From positions 1 to 64,000 of the forward strand of contig CAYQNW010000005.1 in the NCBI GenBank assembly GCA_964418885.1: a stretch of DNA of 64,000 bases. The letters run 5' to 3'. Below the pieces are notes generated by a model, which made no database searches, was not told the origin of the DNA, and was given only the letters and a program-made list of their open reading frames with translations. Position 1 is the stretch's first letter. Each line of letters begins with the position of its first letter. Position numbers and translations under genes: made by a program. Origin of the DNA: BMS3ABIN03 sp964418885. Its GTDB lineage: Bacteria > Bacteroidota > Ignavibacteria > Ignavibacteriales > Ignavibacteriaceae. This document shows, in pieces, positions 52,787 through 61,480 of this stretch.

Positions 52787-54538
52787 ATGCTAAAATATCA
52801 GGTTAAGCTTTATTACATTCAAATTAGTTTCCTTATTATTCTGTGCCCTGTAAAGTTATTCAGGGCACAACCTTTATCGAACTCACTCTTCAATATTCCT
52901 GAAATTGAAATAACCGTTAACAATCATCCCTTCGATGATTATCTTTTCTTGGGATTAACCGCTGGTGGAGCAGGTCATTTACTTATTGTTGATAATGATG
53001 CTACTCCGGTCTTTTATAAAATAGTTGATGGTACAATCTTTAATTTTTTATGGCAGGAAAACGGTGAATTAACTTACAACATTTATCCTGATTCTGCTTA
53101 CGGACTTGATAGTTCGGGTACACTTGTAAACAGATTTTACACACCTGAACCGTATGGCTACGATTTCCATGAACTTACTGTTTTAGAAGATGGGACATAT
53201 TATGTTCTCGGCGATGAAAATATATCCGTTGATTTAAGTGAAATTGTTCCCGGGGGAAATCCTAAAGCAACTTTAATTACACAAAATATTTATCAGATGG
53301 ATGCAAACGATAATGAAATCTGGAGCTGGCGATCAATTGAACATTACGATTTAACCGATGTGGACGATGATGTAAGCTTATTACAAATTTATATTGACTG
53401 GTCACATTGCAATTCAATTAAAGTTGATTACGATGGCAATATTCTACTTTCAACAAGAAATTTCGATGAAGTAACAAAAATTAACAGACAAACAGGTGAT
53501 ATAATCTGGCGTCTTGGTGGAGAACAAAATCAGTTTAAATTTATTAACGATACACGAAGATTTGCACGCCAACACGATGTTAAAAGAAATTCTGAAGGTA
53601 ATCTTATTCTTTTCGATAACGGTGTACGTCTCGATCCACAATATTCCAGTCTCGTTGAATATGCATTAGATGAAGATTCACTTACGGCAACCTTGGTAAG
53701 AAGATTTTCAATAGGCGATACTCTTTGGTCACGTATAAGAGGTGGGGTTCAGGGATTATCTAATGGCGATCACTTGATTGACTGGGGAGAAAGAAACAAC
53801 CCGGCAGTAACAGAAATTAATAAAAATAATGAAATAGTTTATGAAATCCGGTTTCCAAATGGAGGTCACCGTTACCGTTCATTCCGATTTCCGTGGAAAA
53901 CAAATTACTTTTATGTAAATACTGATTCATTGAATTTCGGAACACTATCTCTTGGTGATTCTTCTTACAAAAAATTATGGGTTAAAAATACAAGAGAAGA
54001 TATTGCTATTATAAACGAATTTTATCTTAAAGATCAATCTTTTGCAATTTCAAATGAATTGCCAATCAGCATTCCTAAAAATGACTCAGTAAAATTAGTC
54101 GTAATGTTTAAACCTTACGACGCAGGCTATTTTCATAATAAGTTGAATATCAGATATGTAAAAGATTCGCTCCTGCTTGGTCGGCAGGTTGATTTGTATG
54201 GTACAGCTAATAAAGTTGTGAATGTTGAAAATAATTCAAGTACAATTAATGAATTTTCACTTTCTCAGAACTATCCAAATCCTTTTAATCCATCCACGTA
54301 TATCGGATACCGGATTAAAGATCAGGAATTTGTCTCATTAAAAGTTTATAATGTTCTGGGAAAAGAAATTGCAACATTAGTTAACGAAGAAAAACCGGCC
54401 GGGAATTATAAAATAGAGTTTAATAGTAATTCAAACCTGTTATCAGGTAAATCTGGTAATCTGCCCAGTGGAATTTATTTCTACAGACTGAAGGCAGGCA
54501 GTTTTATTTCCGTGAAGAAAATGATATTGATGAAATAA
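52787..54538 (+). CDS. Secreted ASST-fold protein with T9SS sorting domain, paralogue 1
   Basis: A 583-residue exported protein with signal peptide, ASST-like propeller and T9SS type A sorting domain. The core segments are DWSHCNSIKVDYDGNILLSTR, GDIIWRLGGEQNQFKF and RQHDVKRNSEGNLILFDNG. After the propeller come an HYDIN/ASPM-like beta segment (LNFGTLSLGDSSYKKLWV) and the terminal QNYPNPFNPST. The two genes that follow are close copies of this layout, so the trio arose by tandem duplication. Exact activity is unknown. Confidence 0.88.
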   Translation: MLKYQVKLYYIQISFLIILCPVKLFRAQPLSNSLFNIPEIEITVNNHPFDDYLFLGLTAGGAGHLLIVDNDATPVFYKIVDGTIFNFLWQENGELTYNIYPDSAYGLDSSGTLVNRFYTPEPYGYDFHELTVLEDGTYYVLGDENISVDLSEIVPGGNPKATLITQNIYQMDANDNEIWSWRSIEHYDLTDVDDDVSLLQIYIDWSHCNSIKVDYDGNILLSTRNFDEVTKINRQTGDIIWRLGGEQNQFKFINDTRRFARQHDVKRNSEGNLILFDNGVRLDPQYSSLVEYALDEDSLTATLVRRFSIGDTLWSRIRGGVQGLSNGDHLIDWGERNNPAVTEINKNNEIVYEIRFPNGGHRYRSFRFPWKTNYFYVNTDSLNFGTLSLGDSSYKKLWVKNTREDIAIINEFYLKDQSFAISNELPISIPKNDSVKLVVMFKPYDAGYFHNKLNIRYVKDSLLLGRQVDLYGTANKVVNVENNSSTINEFSLSQNYPNPFNPSTYIGYRIKDQEFVSLKVYNVLGKEIATLVNEEKPAGNYKIEFNSNSNLLSGKSGNLPSGIYFYRLKAGSFISVKKMILMK

Positions 54539-54566
54539 ATTAATTTCGTCTTCTGATCATATTAAA

Positions 54567-56321
54567 ATGCGAATTAACAAATTAAGATTTATTTATCTAT
54601 TAGTTTATTTAATTATTCAAATTACCTTTTTATGTTATTCGCAGGATTTAAATGTAGTAGTAACCGTAAATAAAAATCCATCTAAAGATTATCTCTTTTT
54701 AGGATTAACTATCGACGAGTTTAATGGCAGCTTGTGGATTGTTGATAACGATCTTACTCCTGTTTTTTACAAAAAAATTATTGGTAGAATATACAACTTT
54801 ACTTACCAACCAAATGGTGAACTCACTTATTTTAACATTAGTACTGATTCTATTGAAAGCTATGGAATGGATAGTTCGGGAACAATTACCAATCAATTTA
54901 TTACACCGGATGAACATCCTTTAGATATACATGAGCTGCATATGCTTGAAGATGGTTCTTATTACATATTAGGCAAAGAAATTATAACTATAGATATGAG
55001 CCAATATATTGCTAATGGCAAAACCGATGCAATTCTTAATTCAAATACAATTCACTATATGGATTCAGATAACAATGAAATTTGGAGATGGAGTGCATTC
55101 GATCATTATAACATACTTGATGTGGATGATCATATTAACCTGACTCAGCCACAGATTGATTGGACACATTGTAATGCTGTTGAAATTGATACTGATGGAA
55201 ATATACTTCTCTCCACAAGAAATTTTGATGAGATCACAAAGATAGATCGCCAAACAGGCGAAATCATCTGGCGATTGGGTGGTAAAAAAAACCAATTCAG
55301 GTTTATTAATGATTCGTTAAGATTTATGCGTCAGCATGATGTTCGCAGACGATCAAACGGGAATTTAATGATGTTCGATAACGGTGATTACCGTCGCCCG
55401 CGATTTTCAAGCTATGTTGAATATAAACTAAATGAAGACAGTCTAACTGCCACACTAGTAAGAAGATATTCAAGAAACGAATCGGTATATGTAGATTCAC
55501 GCGGAAGCGTGGAAGAATTGCCAAACGGAAATACATTAATCAGCTGGGGCTTGAGTGAAGATCCATCTGTGACAGAATTTAATGCTGATGATTCAATTGA
55601 ATTTGAAATTAAGTTTTCTATCCCTATGCATCAATATAGGGCATACCGTTTTCCCTGGAAGACTAATTATTTTTTTGTGAATACAGATTCATTAAATTTC
55701 GGGACGGTATCTTTAGGAGACTCTTCATTCCAAAAAGTCTGGATTAAAAATACTCGATATAATTCTGTTATTATAAATGAATTTTATATTAAAGATTCTG
55801 CTTTTTCAGTGACCAACAAACTACCATTTACTATTCCGAAAAATGATTCAGTAAAATTAGTGGTGAAATATAGACCTTACAGAAGTGGGATTTTTCATGA
55901 TAAATTAAATATAAGATATGTAAGCCATACATTTCTTCTCGGGAAACAGGTCGATCTTTACGCTACAGGCAATGAAGTAAGAACATATGTAAAAAAGCAA
56001 AAAATAAAAAAGGGATATTCCCTTTCGCAAAATTATCCTAATCCTTTCAATCCGGTTACAAAAATAAAATATAAAATTCCATTTACAGAAACTTCGCTTT
56101 TGCCCGGCTCAGACGGAATGAAGTTAGTACAGCTTAAGATTTACGATATCCTCGGTAATGAAGTTGCAACTCTTGTTAACGAAAAGAAACCACCTGGGAA
56201 TTACGAGGCTACGTTCAACGCTCAAACAATGCAGCGAGTTACATTTACAAGCGGAATTTATTTTTATAAATTAACCGCGGGCAGCTATACTTCGACAAAA
56301 AAAATGGTTCTTCTAAAATAA
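54567..56321 (+). CDS. Secreted ASST-fold protein with T9SS sorting domain, paralogue 2
   Basis: A 584-residue tandem paralogue of the previous gene, 28 bases downstream. The signal peptide is LRFIYLLVYLIIQITFLCYS. The propeller is shared (DWTHCNAVEIDTDGNILLSTR, RQHDVRRRSNGNLMMFDNGD), as are the LNFGTVSLGDSSFQKVWI segment and the QNYPNPFNPVT sorting domain. The sorting domain carries an insert (TETSLLPGSDGMKLVQLK). It is more like paralogue 3 than paralogue 1 in the propeller. Confidence 0.88.
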   Translation: MRINKLRFIYLLVYLIIQITFLCYSQDLNVVVTVNKNPSKDYLFLGLTIDEFNGSLWIVDNDLTPVFYKKIIGRIYNFTYQPNGELTYFNISTDSIESYGMDSSGTITNQFITPDEHPLDIHELHMLEDGSYYILGKEIITIDMSQYIANGKTDAILNSNTIHYMDSDNNEIWRWSAFDHYNILDVDDHINLTQPQIDWTHCNAVEIDTDGNILLSTRNFDEITKIDRQTGEIIWRLGGKKNQFRFINDSLRFMRQHDVRRRSNGNLMMFDNGDYRRPRFSSYVEYKLNEDSLTATLVRRYSRNESVYVDSRGSVEELPNGNTLISWGLSEDPSVTEFNADDSIEFEIKFSIPMHQYRAYRFPWKTNYFFVNTDSLNFGTVSLGDSSFQKVWIKNTRYNSVIINEFYIKDSAFSVTNKLPFTIPKNDSVKLVVKYRPYRSGIFHDKLNIRYVSHTFLLGKQVDLYATGNEVRTYVKKQKIKKGYSLSQNYPNPFNPVTKIKYKIPFTETSLLPGSDGMKLVQLKIYDILGNEVATLVNEKKPPGNYEATFNAQTMQRVTFTSGIYFYKLTAGSYTSTKKMVLLK

Positions 56322-56331
56322 CTTTAATAAA

Positions 56332-58026
56332 ATGAGAATTAATCGCCTGAAATATATTTTCCTGACAGCTTATATAATCATTCAATCCGGTTCAGTGGTT
56401 TATACACAGAGTTTGAATGCCATAGTTACTATAAACAAAAAGCCATCAAAGGATTATCTTTTCTTGGGATTGTCCTCAAATGCCGTTGGTCAACTTTGGA
56501 TAGTTGATAACGATCTTACTCCTGTGTTCTATAAAAAAATCAATGGAACTATATTTGATTTTAAATATCAACCTGATCATGAATTAACTTATAATATTTA
56601 TTCTACATATAGCTATGGAATGGATAATTCTGGTACTCCAAATGATCAATTCTTTACTCCTGAAGGTTTCGCTCTGGATGTTCACGACCTACAGATTCTT
56701 AAAGATGGTTCATATTATATTTTGGGAAGAGAACATCTGACAATTGATATGAGCCAGTATGTTGATGGCGGAGATACCGAAGCGTTGCTCATAACACACA
56801 CAATACATCATATGGACGCAAATGATAATGAAATATGGAGATGGCGTTCAATCGATCATTACGACATTTTTGATGTTGATGACCACATTGATTTAACACA
56901 ACATCAGATTGACTGGACACATTGTAATGCTATTGAAATTGATAACGATGGAAATATACTTCTCTCTACAAGAAATTTCGATGAGATCACAAAGATAGAT
57001 AGTAAAACCGGTGAAATTATCTGGCGTCTTGGAGGTAAAAAGAATCAATTCAGATTTATTAACGATACGCTAGGATTTAGTCGACAACATGATGTTCGCA
57101 GACGATCAAACGGTAATTTAATGATGTTTGATAACGGACATTTCCGCTCTCCACAGTTTTCCAGCTATGTTGAATATAAATTAAACGAAGATAGTTTAAC
57201 TGCCACTCTTGTCAGAAGATTTTCAAGAAATGAATCTGTTTACTCGGAATCGAGAGGAGGCGTTCAGGAATTATCAAACGGAAATACATTGATTAGCTGG
57301 GGTGAAAACCAGGACCCGTGTGTCACAGAATTCAATGATAAAGATTCAATTGAATACGAAATAAAGTTTGCTGCATTAACTCATCAATACAGAGCATACT
57401 GCTTTCCATGGAAAACGGATTATTTTTATGTAAATACAGATTCACTGAATTTCGGGACTGTTTCTTTGGGAGATTCTTCATACCAAAAAATGTGGGTTAA
57501 AAACACCAAACATGATTCCGTTATTATAAATGAATTCTACTTTAAGAGTTCTGCTTTTTCTGTAACCAACAGATTACCAATTACTATTCAGAAAAATGAT
57601 TCAGTGAAATTAGTTGTTAAATATAAACCTTATCGAAACGGGTACTCTTACGATAAATTAAATATTAGATCTGTAAGCGATACACTTCTTCTTGGGAAAC
57701 AGGTTGATCTTTATGGTATAAGCAATGGAGTAATAACAGACGTACAAAATCAAAATATAAAAAAAGGATACTACCTTTCAGAGAATTATCCTAATCCTTT
57801 TAATCCAACCACAGATATCAGATACAGAATTTCGGAAAGCAAATTTGTTTCCTTAAAAGTTTATAACGCTCTGGGAGAAGAAGTAGCAACCCTGGTTAGT
57901 GAGCAAAAGGCTCCGGGAAGTTATAGGGTAGAATTTGATGGGACTGAACTTCCAAGTGGTATTTACTTTTACAGAATGCAAGCCGGAAATTATACAATGA
58001 CTGAAAAAATGGTTTTACTGAGGTGA
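56332..58026 (+). CDS. Secreted ASST-fold protein with T9SS sorting domain, paralogue 3
   Basis: A 564-residue third tandem copy, 10 bases after paralogue 2, with nearly the same first residues (RINRLKYIFL against RINKLRFIYL) and propeller (DWTHCNAIEIDNDGNILLSTR, RQHDVRRRSNGNLMMFDNG). The sorting domain reads ENYPNPFNPTTD, then SGIYFYRMQAG. It ends two bases before a convergent gene. The tight spacing suggests that all three copies share a transcript. Confidence 0.88.
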   Translation: MRINRLKYIFLTAYIIIQSGSVVYTQSLNAIVTINKKPSKDYLFLGLSSNAVGQLWIVDNDLTPVFYKKINGTIFDFKYQPDHELTYNIYSTYSYGMDNSGTPNDQFFTPEGFALDVHDLQILKDGSYYILGREHLTIDMSQYVDGGDTEALLITHTIHHMDANDNEIWRWRSIDHYDIFDVDDHIDLTQHQIDWTHCNAIEIDNDGNILLSTRNFDEITKIDSKTGEIIWRLGGKKNQFRFINDTLGFSRQHDVRRRSNGNLMMFDNGHFRSPQFSSYVEYKLNEDSLTATLVRRFSRNESVYSESRGGVQELSNGNTLISWGENQDPCVTEFNDKDSIEYEIKFAALTHQYRAYCFPWKTDYFYVNTDSLNFGTVSLGDSSYQKMWVKNTKHDSVIINEFYFKSSAFSVTNRLPITIQKNDSVKLVVKYKPYRNGYSYDKLNIRSVSDTLLLGKQVDLYGISNGVITDVQNQNIKKGYYLSENYPNPFNPTTDIRYRISESKFVSLKVYNALGEEVATLVSEQKAPGSYRVEFDGTELPSGIYFYRMQAGNYTMTEKMVLLR

Positions 58027-58027
58027 A

Positions 58028-58429
58028 TTAATTGAAAAGTGCCGAACCTTTGATCAGTCGTGATTTTATCAATCCGTAAAATGAATACTGCCCTGAATAT
58101 CTCCATCCAAGATGTGAACCACAGCGACTGCACATAGCATACGACCAGAAATGTCCCTGGAACCAGGTAAATTCCATTGTCGGTATTCCGGTATCCAGAC
58201 ATCCATCGGCAGAATCAAAAGTGATAATATCAAAAATAAATCCGCCCGGATTTGTAAATTGAAATTCACTCTGATCATTAAATAGAAACCTATCTTTATC
58301 AGAAGTGATTTTTTTACTGCATATGAGACAGAGCCAGTCATCGGGTTTAAGTTCGGTTTTAGTATCTACTTTAGGTACTGTTTCGGTTACTATATCCTTT
58401 TGTGGATTTATTTCTTTCTTTTCTGTCAT
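58028..58429 (-). CDS. Bacterial CULT-domain protein (cereblon ligand-binding-like)
   Basis: A 133-residue protein with a charged N-terminal tail (1-30) and one CULT domain, the thalidomide-binding module of cereblon. Zinc ligands are Cys34 and Cys37 (CLIC) and Cys100 and Cys103 (CSRC). The tri-tryptophan pocket is Trp89, Trp95 and Trp109 (EFTWFQGHFWSYAMC and SHLGWRYSG). The gaps Trp-Trp 6, Trp-Trp 14, Trp-Cys 5 and Cys-Trp 6 equal those of human cereblon (W380, W386, W400; C391, C394). Phe87 stands where human has His378, as I recall for bacterial homologues. It has no signal peptide or ligase-binding part. The natural ligand is unknown; uracil- or cyclic-imide-like compounds are known binders. 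It converges on the ASST genes. Confidence 0.88.
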   Translation of the reverse strand: MTEKKEINPQKDIVTETVPKVDTKTELKPDDWLCLICSKKITSDKDRFLFNDQSEFQFTNPGGFIFDIITFDSADGCLDTGIPTMEFTWFQGHFWSYAMCSRCGSHLGWRYSGQYSFYGLIKSRLIKGSALFN

Positions 58430-58688
58430 CAGGATTTTAACTGTTATTACCTGTTTCCAATAATTTTATATGTAGCAAAGATAGTTACAAATAAAAATGC
58501 AATTTAATTTACTATAAAGAAATAGAAAATATTGAGGGAAGTAATTAATCTTTATGATCTTTAACTCACCCCGTGTTTAGAATTGAAAGAATAAAAAGAA
58601 GAAATAGTTACAGCACAATACTTAAATTCTTCAGGTTTACCGGAGTTTTTAACGCTTTTGATTATAATGTATCTCCTGAAGAGGCTAA
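58430..58688. other. Intergenic region
   Basis: A 259-base AT-rich gap between the CULT gene and an orphan gene. A GTG-started frame at 58573-58776 crosses it but overlaps the orphan gene and has no recognisable pattern, so I leave it uncalled. Confidence 0.4.
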
Positions 58689-59267
58689 CTATGACACACG
58701 ATTGAATAACGATGAATTTCTTTCATACAAAACCATTTGTTCCTCGTTATTAACTCTATTATCCATAGCCTGGTAACTATCGGAATTATCAAAATCGACA
58801 TAATTAATTATGGAATACAAAGGAGATATAGTATAGTAACCTATTTCATCCTTAGTAAAGTACTTTGGAAATTTATTTTCGATTTCAGATGCAGATGCTA
58901 TATTTTTCAATCTTTCTACTATTACTGATCTTTCATCGTTTATTATGATACCATTACTTTCTGTATCTATAAAGATCTCTATTGCAAAATCCAGAACATC
59001 AACCTGTGTAGGTTTTTCACCCAACATATCCTGGATTGTCTGCAGATGCGGACTAATTTTCTCAGCCAGATAAACCAGTTCCCCGAATGAGATCTTTGCT
59101 TTAATAATATTTTCAATAAATCTTTTAATGTTTCCTCTTTTTAATGATGGGTAATAATAATCAAGCAATTCCATAATATTATCTTCTGTAAGACTACCGG
59201 AAAATCTGAATGGTTTATAATTGTTCTCTCCATCGGTGTTGAAACATATAGTATTTAATCTGTCCAA
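58689..59267 (-). CDS. Uncharacterised protein
   Basis: A 192-residue predicted soluble protein that I do not recognise. It is acidic and mostly helical in pattern (NIKRFIENIIKAKISFGELVYLAEKI, split by turns), without signal peptide, membrane helix, Cys motif or nucleotide-binding motif. The start at 59267 has a GGAG-like sequence upstream on the minus strand (complement of ACTCCTTC). It lies 56 bases downstream of another orphan gene on the same strand. Confidence 0.5.
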   Translation of the reverse strand: MDRLNTICFNTDGENNYKPFRFSGSLTEDNIMELLDYYYPSLKRGNIKRFIENIIKAKISFGELVYLAEKISPHLQTIQDMLGEKPTQVDVLDFAIEIFIDTESNGIIINDERSVIVERLKNIASASEIENKFPKYFTKDEIGYYTISPLYSIINYVDFDNSDSYQAMDNRVNNEEQMVLYERNSSLFNRVS

Positions 59268-59323
59268 TTTTACTCCTTCTTAATGTATTCTGTTCAGTTT
59301 CATTATTGGGAAAAAGTAGCCAA

Positions 59324-59644
59324 CTAATGATTTATGAATTGCAAACTCTTTTCTTCCGATTTAATTATACTTTTAAAACTCCTTAACCCCTGTAATTCCG
59401 GTAACCGATTGAGCATATTAAACGCTTCAGAAATAGCCTTTTCTGTAGTGGAATTTCTTATAATGAAAGGTAGTTCATGCGCCGGTGTTGGAGCATCAAC
59501 GGTTAACGGGACGATTTTTACTATCTTATCTCCCTTACCTACCACCTGGTTAACAAATATTGACACTAAATAAGTGTAAAGTGTGTTTGGTATTCCGTGT
59601 GAATTAAATCTTTCTACCCAGAATGTTATTGTAGCCAATGACAT
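59324..59644 (-). CDS. Uncharacterised small protein, weakly ACT-like
   Basis: A 106-residue protein with no secure family. The C-terminal half (ELPFIIRNSTTEKAISEAF, then MLNRLPELQGLRSFKSIIK) has the strand-helix-strand rhythm of an ACT domain such as that at the end of homoserine dehydrogenase, but this is only a resemblance by eye. No signal peptide. An in-frame stop lies two codons upstream of the start, so it is not an obvious fragment of a longer gene in that frame. It is paired with the orphan gene downstream. Confidence 0.45.
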   Translation of the reverse strand: MSLATITFWVERFNSHGIPNTLYTYLVSIFVNQVVGKGDKIVKIVPLTVDAPTPAHELPFIIRNSTTEKAISEAFNMLNRLPELQGLRSFKSIIKSEEKSLQFINH

Positions 59645-59914
59645 ATTCTACCAACTTTGGAATATTAGATTTTGAAATAAAGTTGATAAGCCAAATAAAT
59701 GATATGACACTATTCGACTCAAGCACCATTAATAGACAATGTAATTCATGGGCAATTTTCATACCCTGTTTTTCAATGATAATTATCTCAAAATCAAACC
59801 TAGAAAATTAATCGATGTCAATTGTATCGCCCCGATTGTCATTAGACGTAATTCATGTGGGCATAAATTATTTGGAAGAAAAAAATATCATCTCTAAAGA
59901 CTGATAAATTAAAT

Positions 59915-61480
59915 TTATTTCACTAGGTAATTTTCAGCAATTTTACTGTAAATGTTCACCTGATCGTTAATCCATTTCTTGTTTTTCTTTAATTCCTTTG
60001 CCATCAGTTTTGCTGTAGCAGGAGCCATTTCGATACTTGCTTTCGCATCAAGGAGAAGCAGCCTTGTTCTTCTTGCAAGAAAATCTTCGACTGTTCTCGC
60101 CATTTCATTTCTTACTGTCCAAATTACTTCTCCCGCAATAGTTGAAAAAGAAGGATGCAATAATTCCTTATAGATTTTATCTTCTCTCAACAAAGCTTCG
60201 ATTGCAGTTGCGTCGGACCCATAAATCTGCAGATTATCAAATTCTTCAGGATGATTATGATAACCGTGAATCTGAAGCTCTTTTGTAACAGACGGCTCGG
60301 GATCGAGATGTGCAAGAACTGCAGCGTGATCGATTGTGTCTTCTGCCATTTTCCTATAAGTAGTCCACTTTCCCCCGGTGATAGTAACAAGTCCGCTGCG
60401 GGAAATATTTATCGTGTGATCACGTGAAATTGCAGCGGTATTTTCTTCATCACCGCTTTTTACCAAAGGTCTTAATCCAGCAAAGGCGCTTAAAATATCG
60501 GAACGTGTTGGATCCTTTGTAAGATAACGAGCTGCATGCTTAAGTAAAAAATCTATTTCTTCACATAGGGGAACAGGATCCAAGGGATATTTTTTTACCG
60601 GGGTTTCAGTAGTTCCTATGAGAATACAGTCATGCCAAGGAATTGCAAACAGAACGCGTCCATCATCTGTTTCAGGAACCATAATTGCGCTATCTCCCGG
60701 CAGGAATGACCGGTGAAGAACAATATGCACACCCTGACTGCTAGTTATGATATTTTTTACAGAGTTATCATCCATCTTTCTAATTGAATCTGAAAAAACC
60801 CCCGTAGCATTTATAACAACTTTAGTGTTCAGCCTGTACTTTTTATTCGTTTCCATATTAACTGCTTCAACACCGATAATCTGTTCTTCATCTTTCAGCA
60901 ATGAAGAAACCTTCATATAATTAATCAGCATTGCTCCCTGTTCATAAGCCGTTTCAGCCATGTTGATACTCAGTCGAGCATCGTCGAATTGTCCATCATA
61001 ATAAATAACACCACCTCTAAGTCCCTCAACCTCTATAGTTGGTATATGGTTCAGCGTTTCTTCTTTAGAAAGAATTTTCGATGAGCCGAATCCTTCCCTT
61101 CCCGCAAGTGCATCATATAACTTTAACCCGATTCCATAAAAAGGCCCTTCCCACCAATCGTAGGTCGGTACAACAAACGGAAGATCGTGAACGAGATGAG
61201 GAGCATTACGCCTTAATATTCCCCGCTCCTTAAGTGCTTCGAGAACCAGGGATAAATTTCCCTGCTTAAGATAACGAACACCACCGTGAGCTAATTTTGT
61301 ACTTCGACTTGACGTTCCCTTTGCAAAATCGGATTGTTCGAGCAGCAAAGTTTTATATCCACGTGAAGCTGCTTCTATTGCGGTCCCCAAACCTGTTGCA
61401 CCACCGCCGACGATTATAAAATCCCATTTCTCTTTAAAATCCTCAACACTTCTTAACATCTCATCACGATTCATCTTTAT
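59915..61480 (-). CDS. glpD: Glycerol-3-phosphate dehydrogenase/oxidase (GlpD)
   Basis: A 521-residue FAD enzyme that oxidises glycerol-3-phosphate to dihydroxyacetone phosphate and passes electrons to menaquinone at the inner membrane. The FAD motif is WDFIIVGGGATGLGTAIEAA, followed by the GlpD motifs FAKGTSSRSTKLAHGGVRYL and, later, ITGGKWTTYRKMAEDT. I start it at ATG 61480 (NRDEMLRSVEDF), 11 codons inside the maximal frame, since the extra N-terminal residues overlap the previous gene by 50 bases; with this start the overlap is 17 bases. The neighbouring lipase-like and GDPD genes suggest use of glycerophosphodiesters. Confidence 0.93.
   Translation of the reverse strand: MKMNRDEMLRSVEDFKEKWDFIIVGGGATGLGTAIEAASRGYKTLLLEQSDFAKGTSSRSTKLAHGGVRYLKQGNLSLVLEALKERGILRRNAPHLVHDLPFVVPTYDWWEGPFYGIGLKLYDALAGREGFGSSKILSKEETLNHIPTIEVEGLRGGVIYYDGQFDDARLSINMAETAYEQGAMLINYMKVSSLLKDEEQIIGVEAVNMETNKKYRLNTKVVINATGVFSDSIRKMDDNSVKNIITSSQGVHIVLHRSFLPGDSAIMVPETDDGRVLFAIPWHDCILIGTTETPVKKYPLDPVPLCEEIDFLLKHAARYLTKDPTRSDILSAFAGLRPLVKSGDEENTAAISRDHTINISRSGLVTITGGKWTTYRKMAEDTIDHAAVLAHLDPEPSVTKELQIHGYHNHPEEFDNLQIYGSDATAIEALLREDKIYKELLHPSFSTIAGEVIWTVRNEMARTVEDFLARRTRLLLLDAKASIEMAPATAKLMAKELKKNKKWINDQVNIYSKIAENYLVK

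Noticed and set aside
58573..58776. GTG-started plus-strand frame of 67 codons
   Set aside because: Overlaps the orphan minus-strand gene by 88 bases, has no ribosome site or recognisable pattern.
59604..59762. Minus-strand frame of 52 codons with a hydrophobic stretch
   Set aside because: Overlaps the start of the gene at 59324-59644, has no ribosome site, and looks like AT-rich chance coding.
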